Source: an uncultured Prevotella sp. (lineage in GTDB: Bacteria > Bacteroidota > Bacteroidia > Bacteroidales > Bacteroidaceae). Taken from it: a stretch of 11,998 nucleotides of DNA. Position 1 is the stretch's first letter. Each line of letters opens with the position of its first letter. The position numbers and the translations under genes were made by a program. The stretch lies in contig ONQK01000140.1 of assembly GCA_900319895.1 (NCBI GenBank), positions 1-11,998 of the forward strand. Reading direction: 5' to 3'. Shown in pieces: positions 1 to 6,148 of this stretch. Under the pieces are notes generated by a model. It was not told where the DNA came from, ran no database searches, and saw nothing but the letters and a program-made list of their open reading frames with translations.

Positions 1-293
1 ATAACAGACCTCGCATCACCCCGACACAGGGTCGTCCAGCTGACTCCGAGATTGACGACTGGTTCTTCCTGCCTTCTCTTGGCTACTATATTAGGGAAAC
101 CTATTACTGGTCTGGAACTGGTGGAATCATATACCCTGGTGGCTATTGGTCTTCGACCCCTTTAGGAAATGAGAGTGCGTGGAGTTTGGGATTCTCTGCT
201 GATCACGTAACTGTGAATGGTGCCCACCGTAGCAACAGCGACATCGCCGGCAATGGCGGCGACCGCCCCGACGGCAAGCCGTGGTTCCAGTAA
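1..293 (+). CDS. C-terminal end of a FISUMP / C-type-lectin-like surface protein (partial, 5' end outside window)
   Basis: Only the last 96 codons are present. The open frame runs in from the window edge at base 3 and ends at a TAA at 291-293. The translation contains DDWFFLPSLGYY, then YWSGTGG, GGYWSSTP and an AWSLGF segment. This Trp/Tyr/Gly-rich pattern is typical of the C-terminal C-type-lectin-like fold of FISUMP (Fibrobacter succinogenes major paralogous) proteins. These are common in Bacteroidales, usually as secreted or surface lipoproteins and often behind Ig-like repeats. Family members usually end in a conserved G-x-SVRPV-type strand after the AWSLGF region. Here the tail is instead hydrophilic (SDIAGNGGDRPDGKPWFQ), so the end of the fold is atypical. 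The signal peptide and N-terminal domains are not visible, and no ligand or role can be stated. This is the only plus-strand gene, and it converges on the minus-strand genes to its right. Confidence 0.75.
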   Translation, partial: NRPRITPTQGRPADSEIDDWFFLPSLGYYIRETYYWSGTGGIIYPGGYWSSTPLGNESAWSLGFSADHVTVNGAHRSNSDIAGNGGDRPDGKPWFQ

Positions 294-315
294 AGCACAC
301 GAGTTTGTTATAACG

Positions 316-348
316 AAATGCCTGCGTTCGAACGCAGGCATTTTTTTT
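316..348 (+). terminator. Intrinsic terminator of the FISUMP-like gene
   Basis: A perfect palindrome at 316-343 (half-site aaatgcctgcgttc and its complement) can form a 12-bp stem with a TCGA tetraloop. It is followed on the plus strand by eight T residues at 341-348. It lies 22 bases after the TAA at 291-293. On the minus strand the hairpin is followed by only three T residues, so it should act mainly on the plus-strand gene. It may also partly insulate against transcripts arriving from the right. Confidence 0.9.
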
Positions 349-369
349 CGCATCATTACAACACCCCAT

Positions 370-684
370 CTACTGCTGCAAGAGCCAGTGAGCAAAGAAC
401 TTGTCATAGATGCTGTAAATGCCTAAATCTTGCGTGATAAAGTCTTTGTCAAGCAGTCCTTTGGTGGCTGCCTGCACCGTGCTTGCCGTCAGGCGATGCT
501 GTTGCAAGAATGGGCGGGAAGTGATGTTGGCGACCTTTCCTTCCTTGCAGATGGCCAACAGGACTTCTTTCTGTTTCGGCGGCAGTTGGTAGAGCAAGGA
601 GGCATAGACGAAACTTTGTCCCGCCACGACTTGCCGAATGCCTGCCTCAACCATATCTGGTGAGCAAGTGCTAATTTGCGACAA
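370..684 (-). pseudogene. C-terminal winged-helix remnant of a Bacteroidetes AAA+ ATPase (truncated)
   Basis: The frame encodes about 104 residues from a TTG at 684, or about 95 from an ATG at 654, and ends with TAG at 370-372. Features such as QLPPKQKEVLLAI, STVQAATKGLLDKDFI and IYDKFFAHWL match, from memory, the C-terminal winged-helix segment of the roughly 370-390-residue 'ATP-binding protein' (archaeal-type AAA+ ATPase) family common in Bacteroidales. In that family it follows the P-loop, Walker B and sensor regions, none of which is present here. The open frame continues upstream without interruption to 729, where it meets the TAA (730-732) of the LolA-like gene in the same frame. No ATPase sequence is visible beyond that stop. 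I infer a 5'-deleted gene left behind by a deletion or rearrangement. It could still be expressed as a small DNA-binding protein, but there is no clear ribosome-binding site or ATG at the natural edge. Confidence 0.6.
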
Positions 685-729
685 TTTATTGTAAAAACGC
701 TCTTTAGGAGTGGAAAAAATCAGTTTTTC

Positions 730-1338
730 TTATTTTTCGTTGACGACTTTGGCGTCGGGATAGTCTTTTGGATTGAAGTGGAACACGTCCTCACTGAGAT
801 TCATGGTTTTGAATTCGTTGATGTGCACGGTGATGTTGATGAGGAAAAACCGGCATTTGAGCCAAATAGGCTTAAAGGTGTTTTTGTCGATAAGCACGGT
901 TGCTTCTTTAATTTTAGCAGCCTTGTCCCTGTTTTTCACCAAAACTCGATATCCGTCTTTCTGCTCTTTCATGGTAAAAGTGCAGTTGGTTTTTGCCATT
1001 TTGAACCAGTCCTCCATCCCTCCTGTATTTTCTTTCTTTTTCTGCTTGATCTGCACCTCGTTTTTGCGCCTGTCCAGTACCCAGTATTTTTCGCCGTCAA
1101 ACCAGGTGATGTGCTTTTTGGTGACAAGTTGCTTTTTGTTGCCCCTATAAAACATTTTGGCTTTTATCGTGTAAATGCCGCCGATGGTCGCCTGATAGTC
1201 CATCATGGCTCCTCTCTCGTGGAGCAACAGTTCCAAAGTACGATTGACGATGGCCTGTGTTTGTTGGTCTGATTGTGCAGTGACTGTTGAGCGAGAGCAT
1301 GTCAGCAGCAAGAATATGATGAACAGGAAACGTTTCAT
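730..1338 (-). CDS. LolA-like outer-membrane lipoprotein carrier family protein
   Basis: This is a 202-residue exported protein. The N-terminus MKRFLFIIFLLLT is a short basic then hydrophobic signal sequence, with a likely signal peptidase I site after Ala21 (VTA|Q). Cys14 is preceded by Thr, so it is a poor lipobox. The mature part has the LolA/LolB-like pattern of alternating strands: a DYQATIGGIYTIKAKMFY strand region, a WFDGEKYWVLDRRKNEV turn, and a late VLIDKNTFKPIWLK strand followed by FHFNPKDYPDA. That ending is typical of COG2834 proteins (F-x-F-x-P-x-x-YP-x-A). The family ferries or binds lipidated proteins in the periplasm. Bacteroidetes often carry several diverged copies, so this one may not be the housekeeping LolA. 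It starts 15 bases after the endonuclease-like gene and is the last intact gene of the DUF59-lpxH operon. The start is ATG at 1336-1338. Confidence 0.75.
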   Translation of the reverse strand: MKRFLFIIFLLLTCSRSTVTAQSDQQTQAIVNRTLELLLHERGAMMDYQATIGGIYTIKAKMFYRGNKKQLVTKKHITWFDGEKYWVLDRRKNEVQIKQKKKENTGGMEDWFKMAKTNCTFTMKEQKDGYRVLVKNRDKAAKIKEATVLIDKNTFKPIWLKCRFFLINITVHINEFKTMNLSEDVFHFNPKDYPDAKVVNEK

Positions 1339-1353
1339 GAGTTGTCTTGATGG

Positions 1354-2295
1354 TTAGAACTTGAAAGTTGCCACGAGCGGGAGATGGTCGCTGACTCCAC
1401 CCTTGTAGGTGTATCCATAAAATGTCCGGAACGGCTGTTTTCCGCCGTATTTTTCGTCTTCCTCGAGCAAAAAATAGCTGTCGTTAATGTACACTTGGGT
1501 CAGTTTTTCAACCAGCGACGGCGTTGTGAAGATGTGGTCTAAGCTTTTCCAGATGCCTTGATATTTGTAAGTGCCCTCGGCCATGTTCATGCCTTTGGCT
1601 TTTTCGGAAATGTTGACCAAATTCTTTTGACCATACAGCTTCATGGACGGATTATTGTGGTAGGCATTGAAGTCGCCCGTCACGACGATGTGCGCATTGG
1701 GGCTAATTTGTCTTATGGAGTCGATGGATTCCCCGATGCGCCGCGCCACTCGCAGCCTCAGCTCTCGTGTGGCGCGCTCGCCGCCGCTTCTGCTGGGTGC
1801 GTGCAAGGCAAAGACATGGAGCGTGTCGTCGCTGGCCAACATTCCGCAAGCGTAGATCACGTCACGGGTCGGGCGGATGTTCTCTGGCATGGGCACGTTA
1901 ATGCTCGTGTGGTGTAGCAGCTTAAACGTACTGGGTGAATAGAGGATGGCGACGTCGATGCCGCGGCGGTCGGGCGAGTCGGTCATGATGTATTGATAGC
2001 GTGCCCCGCGCAGCACCGACCGTTTGGTCAGGTCTCTCATCACGGTGTCGTTCTCCACCTCACACAAGACGACGAGGTCGGGAAAATGGAGGACATTGGA
2101 GTCACTTTGGCACGAGAGGATCGTCTGTCCGACGTCTGTGAGCTTTTTCCAATAGCGTGAGGCTGTCCAGTGCCGCGCACCGGCCGGCATGAACTCATAG
2201 TCTTGTTTGAGGCTGTCGTGCTGGCAATCAAACAAGTTCTCACAATTGAACTGTACGATGGTAAAGATGGATAGCAGCAGCGTGGAGATGTTCAT
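1354..2295 (-). CDS. Endonuclease/exonuclease/phosphatase (EEP) family protein
   Basis: This 313-residue protein has the EEP (DNase I-like) metal-dependent phosphodiesterase signature in order: Asn17 and Glu19 in FNCENLFD, the catalytic-type Glu79 in LCEVEN, a DRRGIDVAILY strand (about 109-119), His165 in HAPSRSGG, Asp208 and Asn210 in GDFNA, Asp253 in SLDHIF, and the terminal Asp303-His304 in SDHLP. All key residues are present, so it should be active. Its substrate (nucleic acid, sugar phosphate or phospholipid) cannot be deduced. Bacteroidetes relatives are usually exported. Here the hydrophobic N-terminus (residues 5-16) runs straight into the first core strand, so secretion is uncertain. 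A stop codon lies immediately upstream of the ATG at 2295, so no longer start exists in this frame. It sits 30 bases after lpxH and 15 before the LolA-like gene. Confidence 0.85.
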   Translation of the reverse strand: MNISTLLLSIFTIVQFNCENLFDCQHDSLKQDYEFMPAGARHWTASRYWKKLTDVGQTILSCQSDSNVLHFPDLVVLCEVENDTVMRDLTKRSVLRGARYQYIMTDSPDRRGIDVAILYSPSTFKLLHHTSINVPMPENIRPTRDVIYACGMLASDDTLHVFALHAPSRSGGERATRELRLRVARRIGESIDSIRQISPNAHIVVTGDFNAYHNNPSMKLYGQKNLVNISEKAKGMNMAEGTYKYQGIWKSLDHIFTTPSLVEKLTQVYINDSYFLLEEDEKYGGKQPFRTFYGYTYKGGVSDHLPLVATFKF

Positions 2296-2325
2296 CGGTC
2301 AGGATTTTCGCAGTTGGGGTTGATA

Positions 2326-3090
2326 CTATATTTCGCTCTCGCCTTCAACAAATTCTGAGAGGAAGAGGTTCTCGCCGTCAAAAACAGCGTATGTGAACAG
2401 GTTGATCCAGTCGCCCAGCATGATGAGCCGCGTCTTTTTCGACAACATCAGGTCGGCCTCAATATGCCGATGTCCGAATACAAAATAGTCGATGTCTTCA
2501 TGCTTCCTCACATATGCTTTGGCATAGTTCACCAACGGCTCTTTGTCCTCGCCCATAAACGGCGGTTCCTTGCCGTCTTTTCGCTTTATCCGGCTATGTT
2601 TTGCCCAACGGAGCCCAAAATCCATGCCCCATCTTGGGTGAAGGCTGCTAAAAAGGCGTTGGCAAATATGGTTGTGAAAAAGCGTTTGGATGCATCTTAC
2701 CCCCAAGCTTTTTTCGCCCAATCCATCGCCATGGGCAAGATAAAAGACTTTGTCGTAGATCTCGACGGTGGCCGGCTTTTTGTGCAGAATCACGCCACAC
2801 TCTTTGGACAAATATTCGTATGCCCAGATGTCGTGGTTGCCTGTGAAGAAATGCACTTCCACGCCCATGTCCGTCAATTCCGCCAATTTCCCTAGAAATC
2901 GCGTAAACCCTTTGGGCACGACAAATTTGTACTCATACCAAAAGTCGAACATATCGCCCAGGAGATACACGGCTGAGGCTTTTCCCTTGATGCCATCGAG
3001 AAATCGCACCAGCCTCCGCTCCTGTGTTCGCCGGTGCTCAATCGCCAGCGAGCCAAGATGCGCATCGGAAATGAAATATACACTTTTCAT
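2326..3090 (-). CDS. lpxH: UDP-2,3-diacylglucosamine pyrophosphatase (lipid A synthesis)
   Basis: LpxH hydrolyses the pyrophosphate bond of UDP-2,3-diacylglucosamine to give lipid X and UMP, the fourth step of the Raetz lipid A pathway, at the cytoplasmic face of the inner membrane. The 254-residue protein shows every calcineurin-like metallophosphatase motif: Asp9 and His11 in SDAHLG, Asp46 in LLGDMFDFW, Asn85-His86 in GNHD, His120 in AHGDGLG, and His207/His209 in FGHRH. The metal-ligand Asp9-x-His11, the FDFW extension and the long helical insert between about 126 and 190 separate LpxH from generic phosphoesterases. The length matches Bacteroidetes LpxH, slightly longer than the roughly 240-residue E. 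coli enzyme. It follows the DUF59 gene by 17 bases, so it is probably transcribed from the same promoter. Confidence 0.9.
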   Translation of the reverse strand: MKSVYFISDAHLGSLAIEHRRTQERRLVRFLDGIKGKASAVYLLGDMFDFWYEYKFVVPKGFTRFLGKLAELTDMGVEVHFFTGNHDIWAYEYLSKECGVILHKKPATVEIYDKVFYLAHGDGLGEKSLGVRCIQTLFHNHICQRLFSSLHPRWGMDFGLRWAKHSRIKRKDGKEPPFMGEDKEPLVNYAKAYVRKHEDIDYFVFGHRHIEADLMLSKKTRLIMLGDWINLFTYAVFDGENLFLSEFVEGESEI

Positions 3091-3107
3091 GGCTCCACAA
3101 ATCTGTT

Positions 3108-3437
3108 CTAGTCAAACCCTAGCTCCACGCGAGCCTCCTCGCTCATCATGCGATGGTCCCACGCCGGTTCAAAGACCAACTCTACGTTGACAGCTGCGAC
3201 ATGTTCTATGGATTCTATCTTCTGCCTGACATCTTCAAGGATAAAGTCGGCAGCAGGGCACGCTGGTGCCGTAAAAGTCATGTCCAAGTCAACCGTCGCG
3301 TCTTCTTTGACCTCAATTTTGTAAATCAGCCCTAAATCATAGATGTTTACAGGGATTTCCGGGTCGTAAACCGTTTTCAGCACGTCAATGATACGCGCTT
3401 CAATGGCGCTTCTTTCTTCTGTTGTCATTTTAAGCAT
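3108..3437 (-). CDS. MIP18/DUF59 family protein, SufT-like iron-sulfur assembly factor
   Basis: This small protein of 109 residues has the DUF59 fold. An N-terminal helix is followed by YDPEIPVNIYDLGLIY (24-39), the hallmark DPEI-P-V-x-I-x-x-LGLIY motif, then strands carrying the TFTAPACPAAD motif with conserved Cys60. Relatives include SufT, PaaD and eukaryotic MIP18/CIA2, which help mature Fe-S proteins. It stands alone without the suf genes, so SufT-like activity is an inference from family. Two starts are possible: ATG at 3437 (MLKM...) or ATG at 3428 (MTTEERS). The promoter box at 3448-3455 would leave a leader of only about 5 bases for the first and about 14 for the second. It is the first gene of the operon that continues into lpxH. 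Confidence 0.85.
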   Translation of the reverse strand: MLKMTTEERSAIEARIIDVLKTVYDPEIPVNIYDLGLIYKIEVKEDATVDLDMTFTAPACPAADFILEDVRQKIESIEHVAAVNVELVFEPAWDHRMMSEEARVELGFD

Positions 3438-3447
3438 TTTTACCCTG

Positions 3448-3455
3448 CAAAGATA
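3448..3455 (-). promoter_or_regulatory. Bacteroidetes-type -7 promoter box for the DUF59-lpxH-EEP-LolA operon
   Basis: Read on the minus strand, TATCTTTG is an exact match to the Bacteroidetes sigma-ABfr -7 consensus TAnnTTTG, followed by CAGGG and then the A-rich start region. No good TTTG -33 element is seen at the expected spacing of about 19-21 bases, so support rests on the -7 box and on its place between two genes. The first ATG is only 10 bases beyond the box. Confidence 0.6.
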
Positions 3456-3457
3456 CG

Positions 3458-3501
3458 AAAAAAGCAGGTATGTGCGACATTTGCCACAGATATTTTACCT
3501 G
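3458..3501 (-). terminator. Possible intrinsic terminator of malQ
   Basis: On the minus strand CAGGTA (3501-3496, overlapping the malQ TAA) can pair with TACCTG (3470-3465). A TGTG/CACA inner stem can form across an asymmetric bulge. The outer arm is followed by C and six T residues (3463-3458). The stem is short and interrupted, so this is weaker than the other two terminators in the window. The T-run directly abuts the downstream promoter box. Confidence 0.4.
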
Positions 3502-6032
3502 TTTTCTGCTATCATCCCACCTATTTCACTGTTAAAATCATTCGACCCAAGCAGTTTTTCAATCCCAATATGCATACGATAACGCCAATAGTGATGCGGG
3601 TCGGAGGGGATGTTGACACGCTCGCCCCGGTCGTCTTTTTGACGTAAGCTTTCGCTCATGGCAAGCCAGTCCTGGAAAGCAATGACACACAACATGGAGG
3701 GTGAGGCCAAATGTAGTTCAATGATGCGCCGCGCAGTGCTTGCCGGCAAGGGGTGCTCGGGGCGGCCGGATTCGCCCAAGATGGTTTGGGCATAGGCTTT
3801 TGCCCGCTGAGGGTCTTCGTCCCACCATTGCCGAAGCGTAGGCATGTCGTGTGTGGAAATGGTGGTCACCGACAAATAGGGATTTTCAGACAAGTTGCCA
3901 AAACGCCGCGCCGGATCCTTGGGCATTGACTGAATTTCGAGGCTCAGGATGTCCAGGCTGCGCAGCACTTCCGGCACGCAACTTGGCACCATACCCAAAT
4001 CTTCTGCACACACTAACATTTGCGTGGCACTGACAAGCCTCGGCAATTTTTCCAACGCTTTTTTGCTCCAAAACTCATTGTTTCGATGATAGAAAAAATC
4101 GTTGTAAAGCCGATTGAAGAAAAGCTTCTCCGAGGCATCCAACCGCTGGTAAATCTGTGTTTTTTGTGCCAGGATTCGTGGATGCAGCAGTTCTTTTTTA
4201 ACGCTGTCACATACAAATAGTACATTGCCGGCGTTTTTTGCCTTCACAACCGATTTTTCGCCATTTTCGAGTTCATGAAGGACCATTTTTTCATCGATTT
4301 TTAAACCAAAATTGCCGATTTCATCGACTGAAAACGGAAGTGATGGCGTAAACTGTCCCAAGGTCGCCAGTGGCAAGTCGGCAGACATGTCCCAAATCCT
4401 GAAAAAGCCAAGTACATGGTCTATCCTATAAGCGTCAAAATAAAGTGCCATACGTCGCAGCCGCTCGCGCCACCATTGATAGTCGTCCTTGGCCATCTCT
4501 TCCCAATTGTAGGTCGGGAACTTCCAGTTTTGTCCTTCTGCCGAGAACTCATCTGGCGGCGCGCCGGCCTGCCGATGGAGGTTAAAATAAGATGGGGACT
4601 GCCATACGTCGCAGCCTTCCGGACTCACGCCAATCGGGATGTCACCTTTAAGCACTACGCCTTTATTCCTGGCATAATTGTGCACTTGGGTCAGCTGTGT
4701 ATGCAAGATAAACTGGGTAAAATAATAAAAAGCGACATCTTGGTAGGCCTTGCTCTTTTCATCGGCCAACATTTTCCTGTCTTTTTCATTCCATCGCGCA
4801 TCCTCCCCCCATTTTTTGAAGTCCGCAGTGCCGGTTTCATCGCGCAAGAAGGCATACTTTGCATAAGGGACGAGCCATTTTTCCGCGTTTTTGAAGAAAG
4901 ATTTAAAAGCATCGCCCCGCATGACTTCCCGACCATATTCTTGGCTAAAAACAGTTCTTAAATATGTTTCCTTCAAACGGAGAACCTTTTCGTAGTCAAT
5001 CTCATGCAGTTCATTAAGCCGTTTTCTCTCTCTCTCCAATTTTAGCCTTTTGTCCGGGTCGGCGATGGGCGGCAACTTGCGCAGGTCAATGTAGATCGGA
5101 TGTAATGCAAAAACACTGACACAACTATAAGGATATGAGTCGTGCCAAGTTCGTGTCCGCGTGGTATCGTTGATCGGCAACACTTGGAAAATGCGTTGCT
5201 TTGTTTTTGAAAGCCAGTCGATGAAAGAAATCATGTCGCCAAAGTCCCCAATGCCAGCACTTCCCTGGCTCCGAAGCGAGAAGACGGGCATGAGCGTGCC
5301 GGCCACGCGTATGGGAGGTATTGCGAATTGGGCATCTGCCAATTCATAAGAGGCAACCGTCTGTGCGGGCAATTCGGCAAGTCTGATTTCTCGATTTTCA
5401 CCTGTTTCCCAAACAACCGTCTTCTCTTGATTTGCCTCCCGAAGCATAAACTTGAATGTCATCGAGTTGGCTTTCAACAAGTTGGCATCAATATCCACGA
5501 CCCATTCATTGATGCCATTTTCTGACATGTTGAGCGCTTTTTCAGGGTCCCATGCCCCCAGCACATGGTCTTTCCCCACCAGTTGCAGACGCTGGCTCCC
5601 ATGAAGCTGTGGGGCTTTGACTTTTATCCGGACAATTTTGTAAAACTCATTCAGGGGCAGTGATTTCCGAGGCCTGAAAGCCAGGCACTCGGTAAAGGCT
5701 TGGGTATAAGCAAATGCCGCTTGAGGTTTGTCATTCCAACGGTCAAATATACGATAGGTTTTTGCCGAGTCGCTTGCCAAGTCAATGGTGTGCAGGAGGT
5801 TCACCCACTCTTCCCGCGTAGTTTCCCCATTTTCTTTGAGGCTGTAGAAATAAGCCAGTCGTTCTTTGCCATATTCCTCCGCCGCCATTTCAAGACGCCA
5901 TGTCCTCCCGTCCTCGGTTGCCATCTTCCTCGAATCCAAGACGTCTTGTGCTCCGGCTGCGTCCACGATGTTGATGTACAACTCTTCGCCGTAACGCGTG
6001 AAATAGTCAATATAAAAGTTCAGTAGTTTCAT
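3495..6032 (-). CDS. malQ: 4-alpha-glucanotransferase (amylomaltase, GH77) with two N-terminal starch-binding modules
   Basis: MalQ transfers alpha-1,4-glucan segments between maltodextrins and releases glucose, in cytoplasmic starch/glycogen metabolism. The chosen ATG at 6032 gives 845 residues; a TTG at 6041 would add three residues but lies inside the promoter box. Residues 1-117 look like a CBM20-type module (YFTRYGEELYI strand). A second CBM20-like module follows at about 130-235 (RLQLVGKDHVLGAWDPEKAL). The GH77 barrel starts near 245 with GTLMPVFSLRSQGSAGIGDFG. Catalytic residues are all present: nucleophile Asp538 in YRIDHVLGF, acid/base Glu677 in CAEDLG, and Asp729 in STHDMPT. The gap of about 139 residues between the first two is far longer than in short bacterial amylomaltases. 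Together with the CBM20 pair this matches the plant DPE2-like subfamily, which Bacteroidetes MalQ share. It appears to be a single-gene unit with its own promoter. Confidence 0.93.
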   Translation of the reverse strand: MKLLNFYIDYFTRYGEELYINIVDAAGAQDVLDSRKMATEDGRTWRLEMAAEEYGKERLAYFYSLKENGETTREEWVNLLHTIDLASDSAKTYRIFDRWNDKPQAAFAYTQAFTECLAFRPRKSLPLNEFYKIVRIKVKAPQLHGSQRLQLVGKDHVLGAWDPEKALNMSENGINEWVVDIDANLLKANSMTFKFMLREANQEKTVVWETGENREIRLAELPAQTVASYELADAQFAIPPIRVAGTLMPVFSLRSQGSAGIGDFGDMISFIDWLSKTKQRIFQVLPINDTTRTRTWHDSYPYSCVSVFALHPIYIDLRKLPPIADPDKRLKLERERKRLNELHEIDYEKVLRLKETYLRTVFSQEYGREVMRGDAFKSFFKNAEKWLVPYAKYAFLRDETGTADFKKWGEDARWNEKDRKMLADEKSKAYQDVAFYYFTQFILHTQLTQVHNYARNKGVVLKGDIPIGVSPEGCDVWQSPSYFNLHRQAGAPPDEFSAEGQNWKFPTYNWEEMAKDDYQWWRERLRRMALYFDAYRIDHVLGFFRIWDMSADLPLATLGQFTPSLPFSVDEIGNFGLKIDEKMVLHELENGEKSVVKAKNAGNVLFVCDSVKKELLHPRILAQKTQIYQRLDASEKLFFNRLYNDFFYHRNNEFWSKKALEKLPRLVSATQMLVCAEDLGMVPSCVPEVLRSLDILSLEIQSMPKDPARRFGNLSENPYLSVTTISTHDMPTLRQWWDEDPQRAKAYAQTILGESGRPEHPLPASTARRIIELHLASPSMLCVIAFQDWLAMSESLRQKDDRGERVNIPSDPHHYWRYRMHIGIEKLLGSNDFNSEIGGMIAENR

Positions 6033-6038
6033 GTATTG

Positions 6039-6071
6039 CAAAAATACTACTTTTTTTTCAGAAGATGCAAC
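6039..6071 (-). promoter_or_regulatory. malQ promoter (Bacteroidetes type)
   Basis: The minus strand reads TATTTTTG at 6046-6039, an exact TAnnTTTG -7 box. A GTTG (6071-6068), 3 of 4 matches to the TTTG -33 element, lies 21 bases upstream. The -7 box ends only six bases before the malQ ATG at 6032. Transcription should therefore begin at or within a few bases of the start codon. The match to consensus is seen directly; the short leader is inferred. Confidence 0.65.
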
Positions 6072-6084
6072 GGTTTTACATGTT

Positions 6085-6124
6085 AAAAAAGCGACCGACC
6101 TCGGCGTTTTGCCGTGATCGGTCG
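6085..6124 (-). terminator. Intrinsic terminator downstream of rseP
   Basis: On the minus strand CGACCGA (6124-6118) pairs with TCGGTCG (6098-6092). An inner CGGC/GCCG stem (6114-6111 with 6105-6102) closes a five-base AAAAC loop, with a small unpaired internal loop between the stems. The hairpin is followed by GC and six T residues (6090-6085). It lies 24 bases after the rseP stop codon and closes the tsaB-to-rseP block before the malQ promoter. Confidence 0.85.
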
Positions 6125-6148
6125 AATATCATCTGTCCAGAGGTTGAC

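Noticed and set aside
1..293. Variable region of a diversity-generating retroelement
   Set aside because: The lectin-like fold would fit, but no template repeat or reverse transcriptase lies in the 11.7 kb downstream, and the upstream side is not in the window. Kept only as a check.
681..692. ACAATTTATTGT-type inverted repeat after the LolA-like gene as a terminator
   Set aside because: It has only five base pairs with a two-base loop, all AT except one pair per arm, and no following T-run.
676..1272. 198-codon plus-strand open frame opposite the LolA-like gene
   Set aside because: It lies antisense to a gene with a clear signal peptide and family pattern. Its Phe/Val-rich translation has no recognisable domain, so it is a shadow frame.
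4416..4961. 181-codon plus-strand open frame opposite malQ
   Set aside because: It is antisense to the GH77 domain and shows no independent coding signal or start context.
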